This document shows, piece by piece, positions 44,553 through 52,810 of a DNA stretch of 64,000 bases. This DNA is from CAZXPY01 sp964643435 (lineage in GTDB: Bacteria > Patescibacteriota > Microgenomatia > Woykebacterales > RBG-16-39-9b). Made by a program: the position numbers and the translations under genes. The DNA is taken from positions 1 to 64,000 of the forward strand of contig CAZXPY010000004.1 in the NCBI GenBank assembly GCA_964643435.1, given 5' to 3'. Each line of letters opens with the position of its first letter. Position 1 is the first letter of the stretch. Below the pieces are notes generated by a model, which made no database searches, had not been told where the DNA came from, and was given only the letters and a program-made list of their open reading frames with translations.

Positions 44553-45551
44553 ATGAGTAAGCCCACAATCCAAAAAAACAACATAAAATTTATTGATTTC
44601 TGCGCTGGGATTGGTGCGGGTCGTCTTGGTCTTGAAAATGTGGGTTTGAGTTGCGTTGGTTTTTCGGAAATGGATAAATACTCGGAGCGAACTTACCGAG
44701 AATTTTTTGGGCAAGAGGAAAAAAATTACGGCGATTTAATGAAAATCAATCCCGATGATTTGCCCGATTTTGATTTGATGATAGCCGGTTTTCCTTGTCA
44801 ATCTTTTTCCGTTATCGGGCAAAGAAAGGGAATGAACGACCACCGAGGACAAATAATTTATGGCTTGATTAAAATAATGAACGCTAAAAATTTGCCTTAT
44901 TTCATTTTGGAAAATGTAAAAGGTTTGGTAAATCACGAGGGAGGAAAAACTTTGAAAATCATTTTGGAAGAATTGGACAAAGCGGGATACAAAGTTTATC
45001 ACCGAGTTTTGAATAGCTTGGATTATGGCGTTCCTCAAATGCGCGAAAGGATTTATTTTGTCGGAATAAGAAAAGACCTCGTGAACGGAAACAATTTTGA
45101 GTGGCCAAAACCAGTTAAGTCGCCGAGCGTTGAAAATTATTTGATTGACAACGGCGAAATGGAATTTGACGAGAAAAAGAGGGCTTACGAAACATTTTTG
45201 AAATATTTGAGCAATAAATACAACAAAGGATTATTCAAAATTGAAAACTTGCTCAAAGAGGATTATTTGGTTTTGGACACTCGCCAATCGGATTTGAGAT
45301 TATACAGAAACAAAGTACCGACATTAAGAACGGGACGGCACGGAGTTTTGTATGTCAGAAACGGAAAATTCAGAAGATTGTCGGGATTTGAGTCGTTGCT
45401 TTTGCAAGGGTTCCCAAAAAATTTGTGCGAAAAAACTAATGGCAAAATCGCCGATGTTTACTTATTAAGCCAAGCAGGAAACGCTATGACAGTAAGCACG
45501 ATTGAGGCGATTGGCAAAAGTTTGCTTAACCACATAAACGATTATGAATAA
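44553..45551 (+). CDS. C5-cytosine DNA methyltransferase
   Basis: 332 aa. It has motif I FIDFCAGIGAGRLGLE, the catalytic Cys in GFPCQSFS, motif VI ENVKGL, motif VIII MRERIYFVG and motif X GNAMTVSTIEAIGKSL. It methylates cytosine at the site cut by the partner restriction enzyme. The stop overlaps the next start by 8 nt. The target site cannot be read from the sequence. Confidence 0.95.
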   Translation: MSKPTIQKNNIKFIDFCAGIGAGRLGLENVGLSCVGFSEMDKYSERTYREFFGQEEKNYGDLMKINPDDLPDFDLMIAGFPCQSFSVIGQRKGMNDHRGQIIYGLIKIMNAKNLPYFILENVKGLVNHEGGKTLKIILEELDKAGYKVYHRVLNSLDYGVPQMRERIYFVGIRKDLVNGNNFEWPKPVKSPSVENYLIDNGEMEFDEKKRAYETFLKYLSNKYNKGLFKIENLLKEDYLVLDTRQSDLRLYRNKVPTLRTGRHGVLYVRNGKFRRLSGFESLLLQGFPKNLCEKTNGKIADVYLLSQAGNAMTVSTIEAIGKSLLNHINDYE

Positions 45552-46311
45552 AAACGATTTAATCAAATGGGGTTCGCAAACCGCAAAAGGCGGATTTAGA
45601 AACGAGGACGACATAGTCCGGAAATTTAACAATTGGAAAAACGACGAAGACGCTCAAAAATGGTTGGAAATAATGGGTTATCCCGTAAAAGAAATCGAAA
45701 AAATTGAAGCTATAAAGTTGCATGGATATAAAACCGATGTTCAGGTGCAAATAACTATCTATATGAAAAAAGTCATCGCCGCTGAAAACCTTTCCGTAAA
45801 ATTGGTCAGCAATCCACAAGGATTTAACCAAGTCGATAAAAGGTGGGTCGATAAGTATATCGAAATGTGGAATATGCCAGAAAATGTTGTAAAAATTTTG
45901 AAATTATTTACCGGAGAGACTATACCGGCCCAATCGGGATTAAGAGACAAAAGAAGAATGTTTCTTGACGAAATGAGCGAAGACAACCAGAAAAAGATTG
46001 TCGTTTTTTTCACTAAAAATAAGATTTTAATAATCTCCGATGTCTTAAAAGGCAGAGGAAAACTTTCGGCCGGTTGGATGTTAGTCGCTTTGGTAAACGA
46101 CGGCGAAACTCGTTGGGTTTTAAAGTCAATAAATCATGTCATGAATGTTTTTGCCGACGGCGAAGTTCGAATAACTCCACAAGGCAGTTTAAAAATTGGC
46201 AAAATCACAATGCAAAGGAAGGGCGGAGATGCTGGACGACCAACTTCAAAAATGTTGCAATTCAAGGTTAACCCCGCAGAGCTTTTTGAGGAAAACTTTT
46301 ACGCTCAATGA
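45544..46311 (+). CDS. Type II restriction endonuclease (HinP1I-like)
   Basis: 255 aa, translationally coupled to the C5 methyltransferase. The core strand GYKTDVQVQI fits the R.HinP1I type, which uses a variant PD-(D/E)XK site (Asp, Gln-x-Gln). HinP1I cuts GCGC; the same site here is only a guess. The end is well conserved in style (GRPTSKMLQFKVNPAELF). Confidence 0.65.
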   Translation: MNKNDLIKWGSQTAKGGFRNEDDIVRKFNNWKNDEDAQKWLEIMGYPVKEIEKIEAIKLHGYKTDVQVQITIYMKKVIAAENLSVKLVSNPQGFNQVDKRWVDKYIEMWNMPENVVKILKLFTGETIPAQSGLRDKRRMFLDEMSEDNQKKIVVFFTKNKILIISDVLKGRGKLSAGWMLVALVNDGETRWVLKSINHVMNVFADGEVRITPQGSLKIGKITMQRKGGDAGRPTSKMLQFKVNPAELFEENFYAQ

Positions 46312-46330
46312 AAGGGGGCACGAACTCGCT

Positions 46331-46603
46331 ATGGGAAAATTGCAGGGATACAACAGATTGACGGACGGTTTCTCCAGAACCTTGACTAACAGCGAAACGT
46401 CGAGGGGATACATTTTCGTCTCCAACGACAAGAAAGTGAAGAAACTCAGAGAACTTGAAGTTTTTGTTAACAAAAAGAAATTCGCCTCCAAAAGAGTCGA
46501 CAACAGCGGAAGAATTTCATTAGGCCAAAACTTAACCCAAGACATAGGGAAGAAAGGCCTCCGTTTCAAATTGGAAAGCGAGAAACTTTTCTTGGAGTAT
46601 TAA
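46331..46603 (+). CDS. Small protein of the restriction island
   Basis: 90 aa from the ATG at 46331 (GAAAGGGGG upstream, rather distant). Basic and beta-rich: RLTDGFSRTLTNSETSRGYIFVSNDKKVKKLREL. It sits between the restriction enzyme and vsr. No family recognised. Confidence 0.5.
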   Translation: MGKLQGYNRLTDGFSRTLTNSETSRGYIFVSNDKKVKKLRELEVFVNKKKFASKRVDNSGRISLGQNLTQDIGKKGLRFKLESEKLFLEY

Positions 46604-46623
46604 GCGGATTTCGATGACATTTT

Positions 46624-47034
46624 ATGGACAAGGTCTCGACGAAAACGAGAAGTTACATAATGAGCCGCGTCAAGAACAAGGAGACTAAGCTCGAGAAAGA
46701 GTTTAGAAAGCTGATTTGGAAGGCTGGAGTCAGATACAGAAAAAACCCCAAAGGATACTTCGGAAAACCAGATTTGGCGATTAAGAAAAGAAGAACGGTC
46801 ATTTTCGTGGACTCTTGTTTTTGGCACGGTTGCGAAGTTCATTGCAGGTTGCCTCAAACCAACAAGGTCTATTGGGTAGCCAAAATAATAAAAAACAAAG
46901 AAAGAGATGAAGCGGTTAATAAGATTTACAAAGAAAAAGGCTGGAAAGTTTTAAGGTTTTGGGAACACGAATTAAAAAAGAAACAGGATGAGGTAATTGG
47001 AATAATTGAGAATCTTTACCAATCAATAAATTAA
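46624..47034 (+). CDS. vsr: Very short patch repair endonuclease Vsr
   Basis: 136 aa. Family motifs are MSRVKNKETKLE near the N-terminus, KPDLAIKKRRTVIFVDSCFWHGC (catalytic Asp and Zn ligands) and KVLRFWEHEL. Vsr nicks beside T:G mismatches that arise when 5-methylcytosine deaminates, so it belongs functionally with the C5 methyltransferase of the same island. Confidence 0.93.
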   Translation: MDKVSTKTRSYIMSRVKNKETKLEKEFRKLIWKAGVRYRKNPKGYFGKPDLAIKKRRTVIFVDSCFWHGCEVHCRLPQTNKVYWVAKIIKNKERDEAVNKIYKEKGWKVLRFWEHELKKKQDEVIGIIENLYQSIN

Positions 47035-47068
47035 ACCTTTCTTAACGACGTTAAGATAGGGAAATGAT

Positions 47069-47752
47069 ATGGAACTGTTTTTTGGCCTAGTTAAAATAGA
47101 CAGAGATTTCCTGTCTTCTTATCCTCTCTTCGCAATCTCTTTATTGGTAATAGTAGTCATTTTTCTTTTTATCTTGACTTTGGGTAGACCACTTTTAAGG
47201 TTCTTTGATTTTCTCAAAAAGGCTTACTTATCTGTTCCCAGAATTAGGAGGAAAGAGGACTGGGTTGCGGATTGTAGGGAACGAAGAGGATGGTTACAAA
47301 AAGGAGACGCAATGGCTCTGAAATTAGAGGGTAAACATTTGAGAGAGCTAACATTTGTGGCAGAACCTGAAGATAACCCTAGCAATTGGAGAGGAGGATT
47401 CATGATAGGTAATCCAACTTTTTCTCCTGCTTCAATTGTGGATATTCAAAACGCAATAACATGCCACGTTGGTGTGCCTCCCATCCTAGATGAAGCTGTT
47501 CCAGTGTGGATTTTTGATGAGAGTCATGAGAGAAACAATCCTTATTCTACTCTCGTTAAGTCAACTGGGGAAAGAGCTGTCAGGTTTCTTATAAAGGTTA
47601 ATGAAGATAATTTTCTTACTATTGAAGTGCAAGGACAAATTGTATACGCGAAGAAAGTAGATTCATCCATGAGAAAAAAAGTGTACCTACTGGCTTGGGG
47701 TGATGAGGCAGATTGCAGGGTAAGATTTTCAGGCACCACTTACTATATCTAA
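47069..47752 (+). CDS. Membrane-anchored protein of unknown function
   Basis: 227 aa with one N-terminal membrane helix (FAISLLVIVVIFLFILTLG, about 22-40) and a soluble domain rich in beta strands containing two Cys late in the chain. No family recognised. Confidence 0.6.
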   Translation: MELFFGLVKIDRDFLSSYPLFAISLLVIVVIFLFILTLGRPLLRFFDFLKKAYLSVPRIRRKEDWVADCRERRGWLQKGDAMALKLEGKHLRELTFVAEPEDNPSNWRGGFMIGNPTFSPASIVDIQNAITCHVGVPPILDEAVPVWIFDESHERNNPYSTLVKSTGERAVRFLIKVNEDNFLTIEVQGQIVYAKKVDSSMRKKVYLLAWGDEADCRVRFSGTTYYI

Positions 47753-47868
47753 CGAGATAATGTTTGAAAATCATCAACCAGTGCCAGCCATTTCCTAGTT
47801 TGTGCCGAGTATCAAAATTCAGGGTGTTAGGCATACATTTCAGGTGCAAAAATTGATATAATACTGAT

Positions 47869-48108
47869 ATGACAAGCACAATAGTTTGTGACCTTTGTGG
47901 AAAAAGTAAACCTAGAAGTGAAATCACCCTAATGCAGGAGGGTGTAGGTATCCGCCTATCAAGAAATTCACGAGTTATTGAATCACGAGTGCGTCGCTAT
48001 GTTGAGAGTGTCTCGGGTAAAAAGATTGTAACTTTCCCATTTTTATGTTTTGAATGTCAGCAAGATGACTACTTTCGCCAAATAATGTCCGGAAAATCCA
48101 AATATTAG
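47869..48108 (+). CDS. Small treble-clef/zinc-ribbon protein
   Basis: 79 aa with CDLC (8-11) and CFEC (about 60-63) pairs, likely binding one Zn. A TATAAT (47857-47862) ends only 6 nt before the ATG. Unknown role. Confidence 0.6.
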   Translation: MTSTIVCDLCGKSKPRSEITLMQEGVGIRLSRNSRVIESRVRRYVESVSGKKIVTFPFLCFECQQDDYFRQIMSGKSKY

Positions 48109-48409
48109 TTCACTAATTGCTGAATAAAGTGCACTGATTTCTGATAAACTAGCTCGGGATACTTAATAATTCTCACCCAGTTAGCAGTTCGGAAATCATG
48201 AGCAAATAGCATTAGGGAATTACTAAAGCTGGCTTTAGATTGAGGAATCTCCCAACATTAGCTGGACTAAACTCGAAAGAATTAATAGTATGCCAGAGGT
48301 TCTTAATTTCGTCCAATAAGGCCGACCAAGTTGAGCTTGTCCAAAGTAAGCTAAACTTTCCGCCCCGACCACTTGACAATATTACATTTGTGTTGTACAT
48401 TTTAACTGT
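48109..48409. other. Gap before the toxin-antitoxin pair
   Basis: About 300 nt. A minus-strand open stretch of 62 codons (48212-48400) has no SD and overlaps the antitoxin promoter. Otherwise I see only that promoter. Confidence 0.5.
48373..48401 (+). promoter_or_regulatory. Promoter of the toxin-antitoxin operon
   Basis: TTGACA (48373-48378), 17-nt spacer, TACATT (48396-48401), 8 nt before the antitoxin ATG. Confidence 0.65.
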
Positions 48410-48667
48410 ATGAAAAAATCCAAATTAGTCTCTACTACAACTTTCAGAAATCATCTTGCCGATGTGATTGAAGAGGTTGGTGAGAAGGAAGATTATGTTT
48501 TGGTGACCGACCGCGGTGAACCAAAAGCGGCGGTTGTGAACATAGATTTTTTTGAAGATCTTTTGATGGCAAACTCCTCAGAATACATCAAAAGCATAAA
48601 GGAAGCCAGAGAAGATTTCAAAGCAGGCCGCGTCTACACCCACGAGCAAGTTTTTGGCGACCTCTAA
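48410..48667 (+). CDS. Phd/YefM-type antitoxin
   Basis: 85 aa. The N-terminal DNA-binding part (STTTFRNHLADVIEEVGEKEDYVLVTDRGEPKAAVVNI) is typical of Phd/YefM, with a flexible acidic tail. It should neutralise the downstream toxin and repress the operon. Confidence 0.88.
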   Translation: MKKSKLVSTTTFRNHLADVIEEVGEKEDYVLVTDRGEPKAAVVNIDFFEDLLMANSSEYIKSIKEAREDFKAGRVYTHEQVFGDL

Positions 48668-48673
48668 ACTTTA

Positions 48674-48928
48674 ATGAGTTACCGCCTAACTTACACTCAA
48701 AAATCTCTTAAAGATATTGCTAAGTTAGATCGTATTGTGAAAAAACTGATTGCCAAGAAACTTTTGGAATTTGAAAAAGACCCGCTAAAGTTTAGTGAAC
48801 CTCTGAAAGAATCCAAATTTGGAAAAAGACGATTTAGAATTGGAGACTACCGAGTAACTTTCGATATCGAAAATAGGGAAATTGTGATATTGAGAGTCGG
48901 ACATCGAAGAGAAATATATAAGAGCTAA
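48674..48928 (+). CDS. RelE/ParE-type toxin
   Basis: 84 aa. YRLTYTQKSLKDIAKLDRIVKKLIAKKL, GKRRFRIGDYRVTFDI and the closing ILRVGHRREIYKS match the RelE family, which includes mRNA interferases that act on the ribosome. It lies 6 nt after the antitoxin. Confidence 0.9.
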   Translation: MSYRLTYTQKSLKDIAKLDRIVKKLIAKKLLEFEKDPLKFSEPLKESKFGKRRFRIGDYRVTFDIENREIVILRVGHRREIYKS

Positions 48929-48934
48929 TTATCT

Positions 48935-49444
48935 TTAAAGCTTTGGAATAAAAGAGGGTGTTTTATTTTTGTATCTTTCGTATTTATCACCAAATTGCCT
49001 AATAAGTTCTTTTTCCTGAAGTACCAGAGCGTGAAACCAAAAGACTAAAGCAAAAAAGGGGGTCATTATAAAAGTGGCTGTAAATGAATTCAAAAAAGTA
49101 GCTACCCCCAAAATCAAAAAAGGGTAGGTGAGATTCATTGGGTGGCGGATATAGCGATAAGGACCATTTGTTACTAAATTTACGGGAGAAGCGTGGTAGG
49201 GATTTGGACTGCCACCACCGTATTTAATCAGATAATAAGCACTTGAAATGTATAAAGGAAAAAATACTAGCCATAAAATTATCGCTATCAAGATATTTGC
49301 CGGTTCGGGAAATGGTATTGGTAAGCGTAAAAATTGATCCAACCAAAAACTCAATCTAAAACCAACATAAATAGGCAAGATTAAAGCGATTGGAATCCCC
49401 CAAAGTATGGAAAGTAAAATTTGACCGGTTCTCTGCCGCCTCAC
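48935..49444 (-). CDS. Isoprenylcysteine methyltransferase-like membrane protein
   Basis: 169 aa with about four membrane helices and the C-terminal signature GPYRYIRHPMNLTYPFLILG..EKELIRQFGDKYERYKNKTP. It belongs to the ICMT/PEMT superfamily of membrane methyltransferases. The substrate is unknown. Confidence 0.8.
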   Translation of the reverse strand: MRRQRTGQILLSILWGIPIALILPIYVGFRLSFWLDQFLRLPIPFPEPANILIAIILWLVFFPLYISSAYYLIKYGGGSPNPYHASPVNLVTNGPYRYIRHPMNLTYPFLILGVATFLNSFTATFIMTPFFALVFWFHALVLQEKELIRQFGDKYERYKNKTPSFIPKL

Positions 49445-49445
49445 T

Positions 49446-49829
49446 TTAACTCTCTCTTACCTGGACTAATTGGAAATAGTTACCATCAATATCTTCAAAA
49501 GTAGCAATATAACCGTAGCCTTCAACGTGATAAGTATCTTTAATTTTCTTTACTCCAGCCATCTCCAGCTTCTTCACTTCTTTTTCAATATCATCAACTT
49601 CTAAATTGAAGATAATTCGTTCCGGTTCTTGGTTATTCCCCTTTACTTTTGAATGATCAACAACGTACAAACCACTTCCTCCACCAAAATCAAAACCAAA
49701 GATTTCTTCGCCCGCTTCGCCCATTTCGGCTTCCAAAGTGATCTTTAAACCAACTTTCTCGGAATAGAAATTTGCTAGTTTTTTAGCATCTTCGCTAAAT
49801 AAATTGAGACTTTCAAGACTGCGAATCAT
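49446..49829 (-). CDS. VOC/glyoxalase-fold protein
   Basis: 127 aa. Repeated beta-alpha-beta-beta-beta halves start at ESLNLFSEDAKKLANFYSEKVGL and ERIIFNLEVDDIEKEVKKLEMAGV and end in FEDIDGNYFQLVQ. It could be a lyase or dioxygenase-type enzyme or a binding protein. Confidence 0.85.
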   Translation of the reverse strand: MIRSLESLNLFSEDAKKLANFYSEKVGLKITLEAEMGEAGEEIFGFDFGGGSGLYVVDHSKVKGNNQEPERIIFNLEVDDIEKEVKKLEMAGVKKIKDTYHVEGYGYIATFEDIDGNYFQLVQVRES

Positions 49830-49944
49830 TTAGCTTCACCTCCTTTATGAAGATTTAGTTTAACTCTTCATTCCCGAAAAAAACAAGGGTTGGTTTTTCG
49901 GGAGGACAATCCTCTAAAATTTCTGATGTTATAATTTAAGCATA

Positions 49945-51114
49945 GTGTCAACGAAAACATATTGGTTTTTAATTATAATTGGCTTTATTCTAACCAGTCT
50001 AAATCTTTATTTTGCTATTTTTGTACTGAAATACAATTTTTCTTTCTTAGAGGAAAGGGTTTTAGGAGTTAGTTCTCAAAACTTGGTCTTTAAAGTTCTT
50101 GAGGTACCAAAATCTTGTCTTGTGGAAAGCAGTTTTAAATCTCTAATTGTCCCAAGAGAAAGTTTATCGCCTTATTTTGGCTTGAATAATAAATTCGGAA
50201 TTTATATCTTTTCCGACGTAAATGAGATCAACTTAGCCAGCAATTTAGTCAATTCAAATGGTGGGGATTGGGGCTACGTATTAATGCCTTACTACGTACG
50301 AGATTACAACAAAGGTCGCTGGCAGGAGGTTTTTAGAAATCTTTGCCAAAAACACTTAGTTCCAATAATTCAACTCACCTCTCTAGAAGAAACACCAACA
50401 GCTGAAGATATTTTTAAATCGGCCCAGTTTCTAAACAGCTTATATTGGCCCGTAAAAACAAAAATTATTAGTGCTTATAACGAAACTAATGATAAGAAAT
50501 TTTGGGGTGGTAAGATTGACCCAAAACACTATGCCCAAGTCCTAAATTCTACTATTGAAACTCTTAAGAGCACAGAAACAAATATTTACATANNNNNNNN
50601 NNTTAACGGCGCTTTTAATGCCTCCGCAAGAAGCGGTCCAGACTATTTAGATGAAAAAGAGTATTTAATAAAGATGGATCATGAAGTACCGGGAATTCTT
50701 GCAAAGTTAGATGGTTGGGCTTCTCATCCTTACCCTCAACCCGATTTTAAAGGTGACTTAGATACCGATGGTAGAGACGGTATTAGAGCCTACAGCTGGG
50801 AGATGGATTTGCTGAAAAATTTGTTTGGAATTGAAAACTTGCCGGTTTTTATTACCGAGACTGGGTGGGCTCATGAAGAAGGTGAAAAAACCCAACCCTC
50901 GTATTTAAAAGCTGAAAACGTTGCGGAGCTTTTAAAGAAAGCCTACGAAGAGGTTTGGCTTCCCGACAAAAGAGTGGTTGCCGTTACTCCATTTATCCTG
51001 AAAATGAAGGAAGCAGATAATTTTAGTTGGCTAGATAATTCTGGCAATCCTTACCCACAGTTTGAGGTTGTAAAAGAAATGGAAAAACTACCCGGTTTTC
51101 CTGAACGAATCTAA
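49945..51114 (+). CDS. Secreted glycoside-hydrolase-like protein
   Basis: 389 aa from a GTG. It has an N-terminal membrane anchor (YWFLIIIGFILTSLNLYFAIFV) and a TIM-barrel-type domain with putative acid/base Glu in ISAYNETND and nucleophile Glu in FITETGW, as in clan A glycosidases. Ten Ns (50594-50603) leave the frame intact. TATAAT (49930-49935) lies 9 nt before the start. The substrate is unknown. Confidence 0.7.
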   Translation: MSTKTYWFLIIIGFILTSLNLYFAIFVLKYNFSFLEERVLGVSSQNLVFKVLEVPKSCLVESSFKSLIVPRESLSPYFGLNNKFGIYIFSDVNEINLASNLVNSNGGDWGYVLMPYYVRDYNKGRWQEVFRNLCQKHLVPIIQLTSLEETPTAEDIFKSAQFLNSLYWPVKTKIISAYNETNDKKFWGGKIDPKHYAQVLNSTIETLKSTETNIYIXXXXNGAFNASARSGPDYLDEKEYLIKMDHEVPGILAKLDGWASHPYPQPDFKGDLDTDGRDGIRAYSWEMDLLKNLFGIENLPVFITETGWAHEEGEKTQPSYLKAENVAELLKKAYEEVWLPDKRVVAVTPFILKMKEADNFSWLDNSGNPYPQFEVVKEMEKLPGFPERI

Positions 51115-51144
51115 AAAATTGAAAAAATAATTCTTCTTTGCTAA

Positions 51145-51181
51145 AATACTCTCCGTGTGTTGCAAGGGCGAATGGCGGAAT
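51145..51181 (+). repeat. Partial palindrome joined to a 5' fragment of a tRNA-Leu
   Basis: AAATACTCTCCGTGTGTT resembles the right arm of the type B palindrome. It is followed by the 16-base tRNA-Leu-type start GGGCGAATGGCGGAAT (51166-51181). Confidence 0.6.
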
Positions 51182-51228
51182 AACACGCTTCGTATTTTCG
51201 TCCAAGGACTCAAATACTCTCGCGTGTT
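51182..51228 (+). repeat. tRNA-associated palindrome, type B, copy 1
   Basis: 47 bp with arms AACACGC/GCGTGTT, GTATTT/AAATAC and GTCC/GGAC. It agrees with 55652-55698 at 46 of 47 positions. It lies between two copies of the same 16-base tRNA 5' fragment (51166-51181 and 51245-51260). Confidence 0.85.
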
Positions 51229-51244
51229 GGGCCACCAAAAATAA

Positions 51245-51357
51245 GGGCGAATGGCGGAATGGCAGACCCCGAAACATTCTTACCTTACGTTGTGCTCTAC
51301 GTGCACACCCGTAAGGAGCAAAATTACGGGGCGAGCGCACAGGATTTAGTCCTATGG
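51245..51357 (+). pseudogene. 5' part of a broken tRNA-Leu followed by nested hairpins
   Basis: GGGCGAATGGCGGAATGGCA is the start of a tRNA-Leu like the CAG gene at 35211. It then runs into CCCCG..CGGGG (outer) and CCTTACG..CGTAAGG (inner) inverted repeats instead of an anticodon arm. Confidence 0.65.
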
Positions 51358-51448
51358 GCCGGGATGGTGGAATTGGCAGACGCGCTGGACTTAAAATCCA
51401 GTGTCCGTTAAATCGGACGTGCGAGTTCGATCCTCGCTCCCGGCACCA
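51358..51448 (+). tRNA. tRNA-Leu (UAA)
   Basis: Acceptor GCCGGGA/TCCCGGC, stem-loop CTGGA-CTTAAAA-TCCAG, long variable arm, CCA encoded. The flanks AGTCCTATGG and CCAGAGGACG form an imperfect inverted repeat around the gene. Confidence 0.93.
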
Positions 51449-51453
51449 GAGGA

Positions 51454-51511
51454 CGCAGCAGGCGAGAGTACGTGATGAATGCGTAGCTTTCTGAACATAC
51501 GAAGCATGCTA
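51454..51511 (+). repeat. tRNA-associated repeat, type C, copy 2
   Basis: It starts CGCAGCAGGCGAGAGTA and ends GAACATACGAAGCATGCTA, parallel to the minus-strand copy beside tRNA-Val (34773-34828). GCGAGAGTA and ATACGAAGC also occur in the reverse complement of the type B palindrome. Confidence 0.7.
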
Positions 51512-51561
51512 AAATCCTGAGACCGATTGGTCGTGGGGTTCGACTCTCCCTTCACCCACCA
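51508..51561 (+). pseudogene. 3' half of a broken tRNA-Leu
   Basis: It begins in an anticodon loop (CTAAAATCC) and continues with a variable arm (GACC/GGTC), a T-arm (TTCGACT) and TTCACCC-A-CCA. Six of seven acceptor pairs could form with the 5' fragment at 51245 (GGGCGAA). Confidence 0.65.
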
Positions 51562-51566
51562 TTTTT

Positions 51567-51641
51567 GCGGTGGTAGTTCAGTGGTAGAACGTCTCGTTGC
51601 CAACGAGAAGGTCGGGGGTTCAAATCCCCTCCACCGCTCCA
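51567..51641 (+). tRNA. tRNA-Gly (GCC)
   Basis: Acceptor GCGGTGG/CCACCGC, stem-loop TCTCG-TTGCCAA-CGAGA, discriminator T, CCA encoded. Confidence 0.93.
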
Positions 51642-51653
51642 AAACCTTTTTAA

Positions 51654-52097
51654 ATGCCAAAAAAAATATTAGTAATCTCCTCAATCTCCTTAACAGCATT
51701 ACTCTTATATTACCTTCTAGGATCGGAAACTATCATCACTAATCAAAAAACGAAGGTTTTAGTTGGTAAGAGAGAATTTTTAGTAGAAGTTGCCCAGACA
51801 ACCACCGAGAAGGAAAGAGGTTTAATCGGGAAAGAGTATTTAGGTGAGAGCCAGGGAATGCTTTTTATTTATAAACAACCTCAACAAGTCACCTTTTGGA
51901 TGAAAGATATGTTAATTCCGATAGATATTATTTGGATTGAAAATAGGCGTATAAAGGGCTTTCAGGAAAACTTACTTCCTGATAATGGAGAAAAGCTCTA
52001 TTACTCACCAGGAAAAATTGATTATGTCTTAGAAATAAAAGCCGGCGAAGCGGCTAGAAAAGGAATTAGAGTCGGAGAGAAAATATTTGAACAGTAA
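51654..52097 (+). CDS. DUF192 family protein
   Basis: 147 aa. It has an N-terminal membrane anchor or signal (ISSISLTALLLYYLLG) and the DUF192 core: VEVAQTTTEKERGLIGKEYL, GMLFIY, VTFWMKDMLIPIDIIWI. It is a small extracytoplasmic domain of unknown activity. Confidence 0.88.
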   Translation: MPKKILVISSISLTALLLYYLLGSETIITNQKTKVLVGKREFLVEVAQTTTEKERGLIGKEYLGESQGMLFIYKQPQQVTFWMKDMLIPIDIIWIENRRIKGFQENLLPDNGEKLYYSPGKIDYVLEIKAGEAARKGIRVGEKIFEQ

Positions 52098-52110
52098 CAA
52101 CCAAGCAAGT

Positions 52111-52140
52111 TTGACAATATTTAGTAGTTTAATCTATTAT
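52111..52140 (+). promoter_or_regulatory. Promoter of the lysozyme-like gene
   Basis: TTGACA (52111-52116), 18-nt spacer, TATTAT (52135-52140). The ATG follows after 10 nt. Confidence 0.7.
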
Positions 52141-52150
52141 TAAACACAAG

Positions 52151-52756
52151 ATGTCCCGTATTCTGTCCAGCTCCCTGATTTTTTTGGGATGGTTCTTTGT
52201 TTCGGCTCTTTTGATATTAGCCAGTTTTTTACTAGTGCTTACCAAAACCTTTGATAAGAAAATTATTGATTATCCATCCAAACAGATGGGGGAAAATATT
52301 ACGTACACTACTTATCTAACTTCTCCACCACTGCTGAATACTTTTTCGGCAAATTTTGAAAAAAATGATGCGCGTACTTTGTTAATAGAAAAATTTTTGG
52401 AGGAAAACAACTCGCCAATGAAAGGATTGGGGCAATTCTTTGTAGAAACAGCTGATAGATTTGGGCTCGATTGGAGATTGTTGCCGGGAATTGCAAAAAA
52501 GGAATCAAATCTAGGTAAGGTTTTACCTAAAAGATCTTTTAATGCTTTCGGTTGGGCGATCTATGCAGAAAGGAACAGCGGTGCGGTTTTCTCTAGTTGG
52601 GAAAGCGCTGTTGAGAAAGTTGCAAAAGGGTTGAAAACAGATTATATAGATAAGGGCTTGACCACGCCAGATCTAATAATGAGAAAATATACGCCGCAAA
52701 GTAAGGGAAGTTGGACCCAAGATGTGAACGCGGCGATGGATGATATTGATAGATAG
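52151..52756 (+). CDS. Membrane-anchored lysozyme-like (glucosaminidase) protein
   Basis: 201 aa. It has an N-terminal membrane helix (LIFLGWFFVSALLILASFLLVL) and a lysozyme-like domain with the putative catalytic Glu in LPGIAKKESNLGK, AFGWAIY and SWESAVEKVAKGL. It probably cleaves peptidoglycan glycan strands during growth. Confidence 0.7.
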   Translation: MSRILSSSLIFLGWFFVSALLILASFLLVLTKTFDKKIIDYPSKQMGENITYTTYLTSPPLLNTFSANFEKNDARTLLIEKFLEENNSPMKGLGQFFVETADRFGLDWRLLPGIAKKESNLGKVLPKRSFNAFGWAIYAERNSGAVFSSWESAVEKVAKGLKTDYIDKGLTTPDLIMRKYTPQSKGSWTQDVNAAMDDIDR

Positions 52757-52778
52757 CTAGATTTAGAAACTAATTAAC

Positions 52779-52810
52779 AACTTCTGCTCCTAAAGCAGAA
52801 GTTTCTTTTT
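52779..52810 (+). terminator. Terminator directly before murT
   Basis: AACTTCTGCT pairs with AGCAGAAGTT, followed by TCTTTTT. The murT ATG comes next, so it may also control murT. Confidence 0.8.

Noticed and set aside
48212..48400. Minus-strand frame of 62 codons
   Set aside because: No SD, and it runs across the promoter of the toxin-antitoxin operon.
51391..51699. Minus-strand frame of 102 codons
   Set aside because: It is antisense to tRNA-Leu and tRNA-Gly and shows the usual artefact pattern of translated tRNAs.
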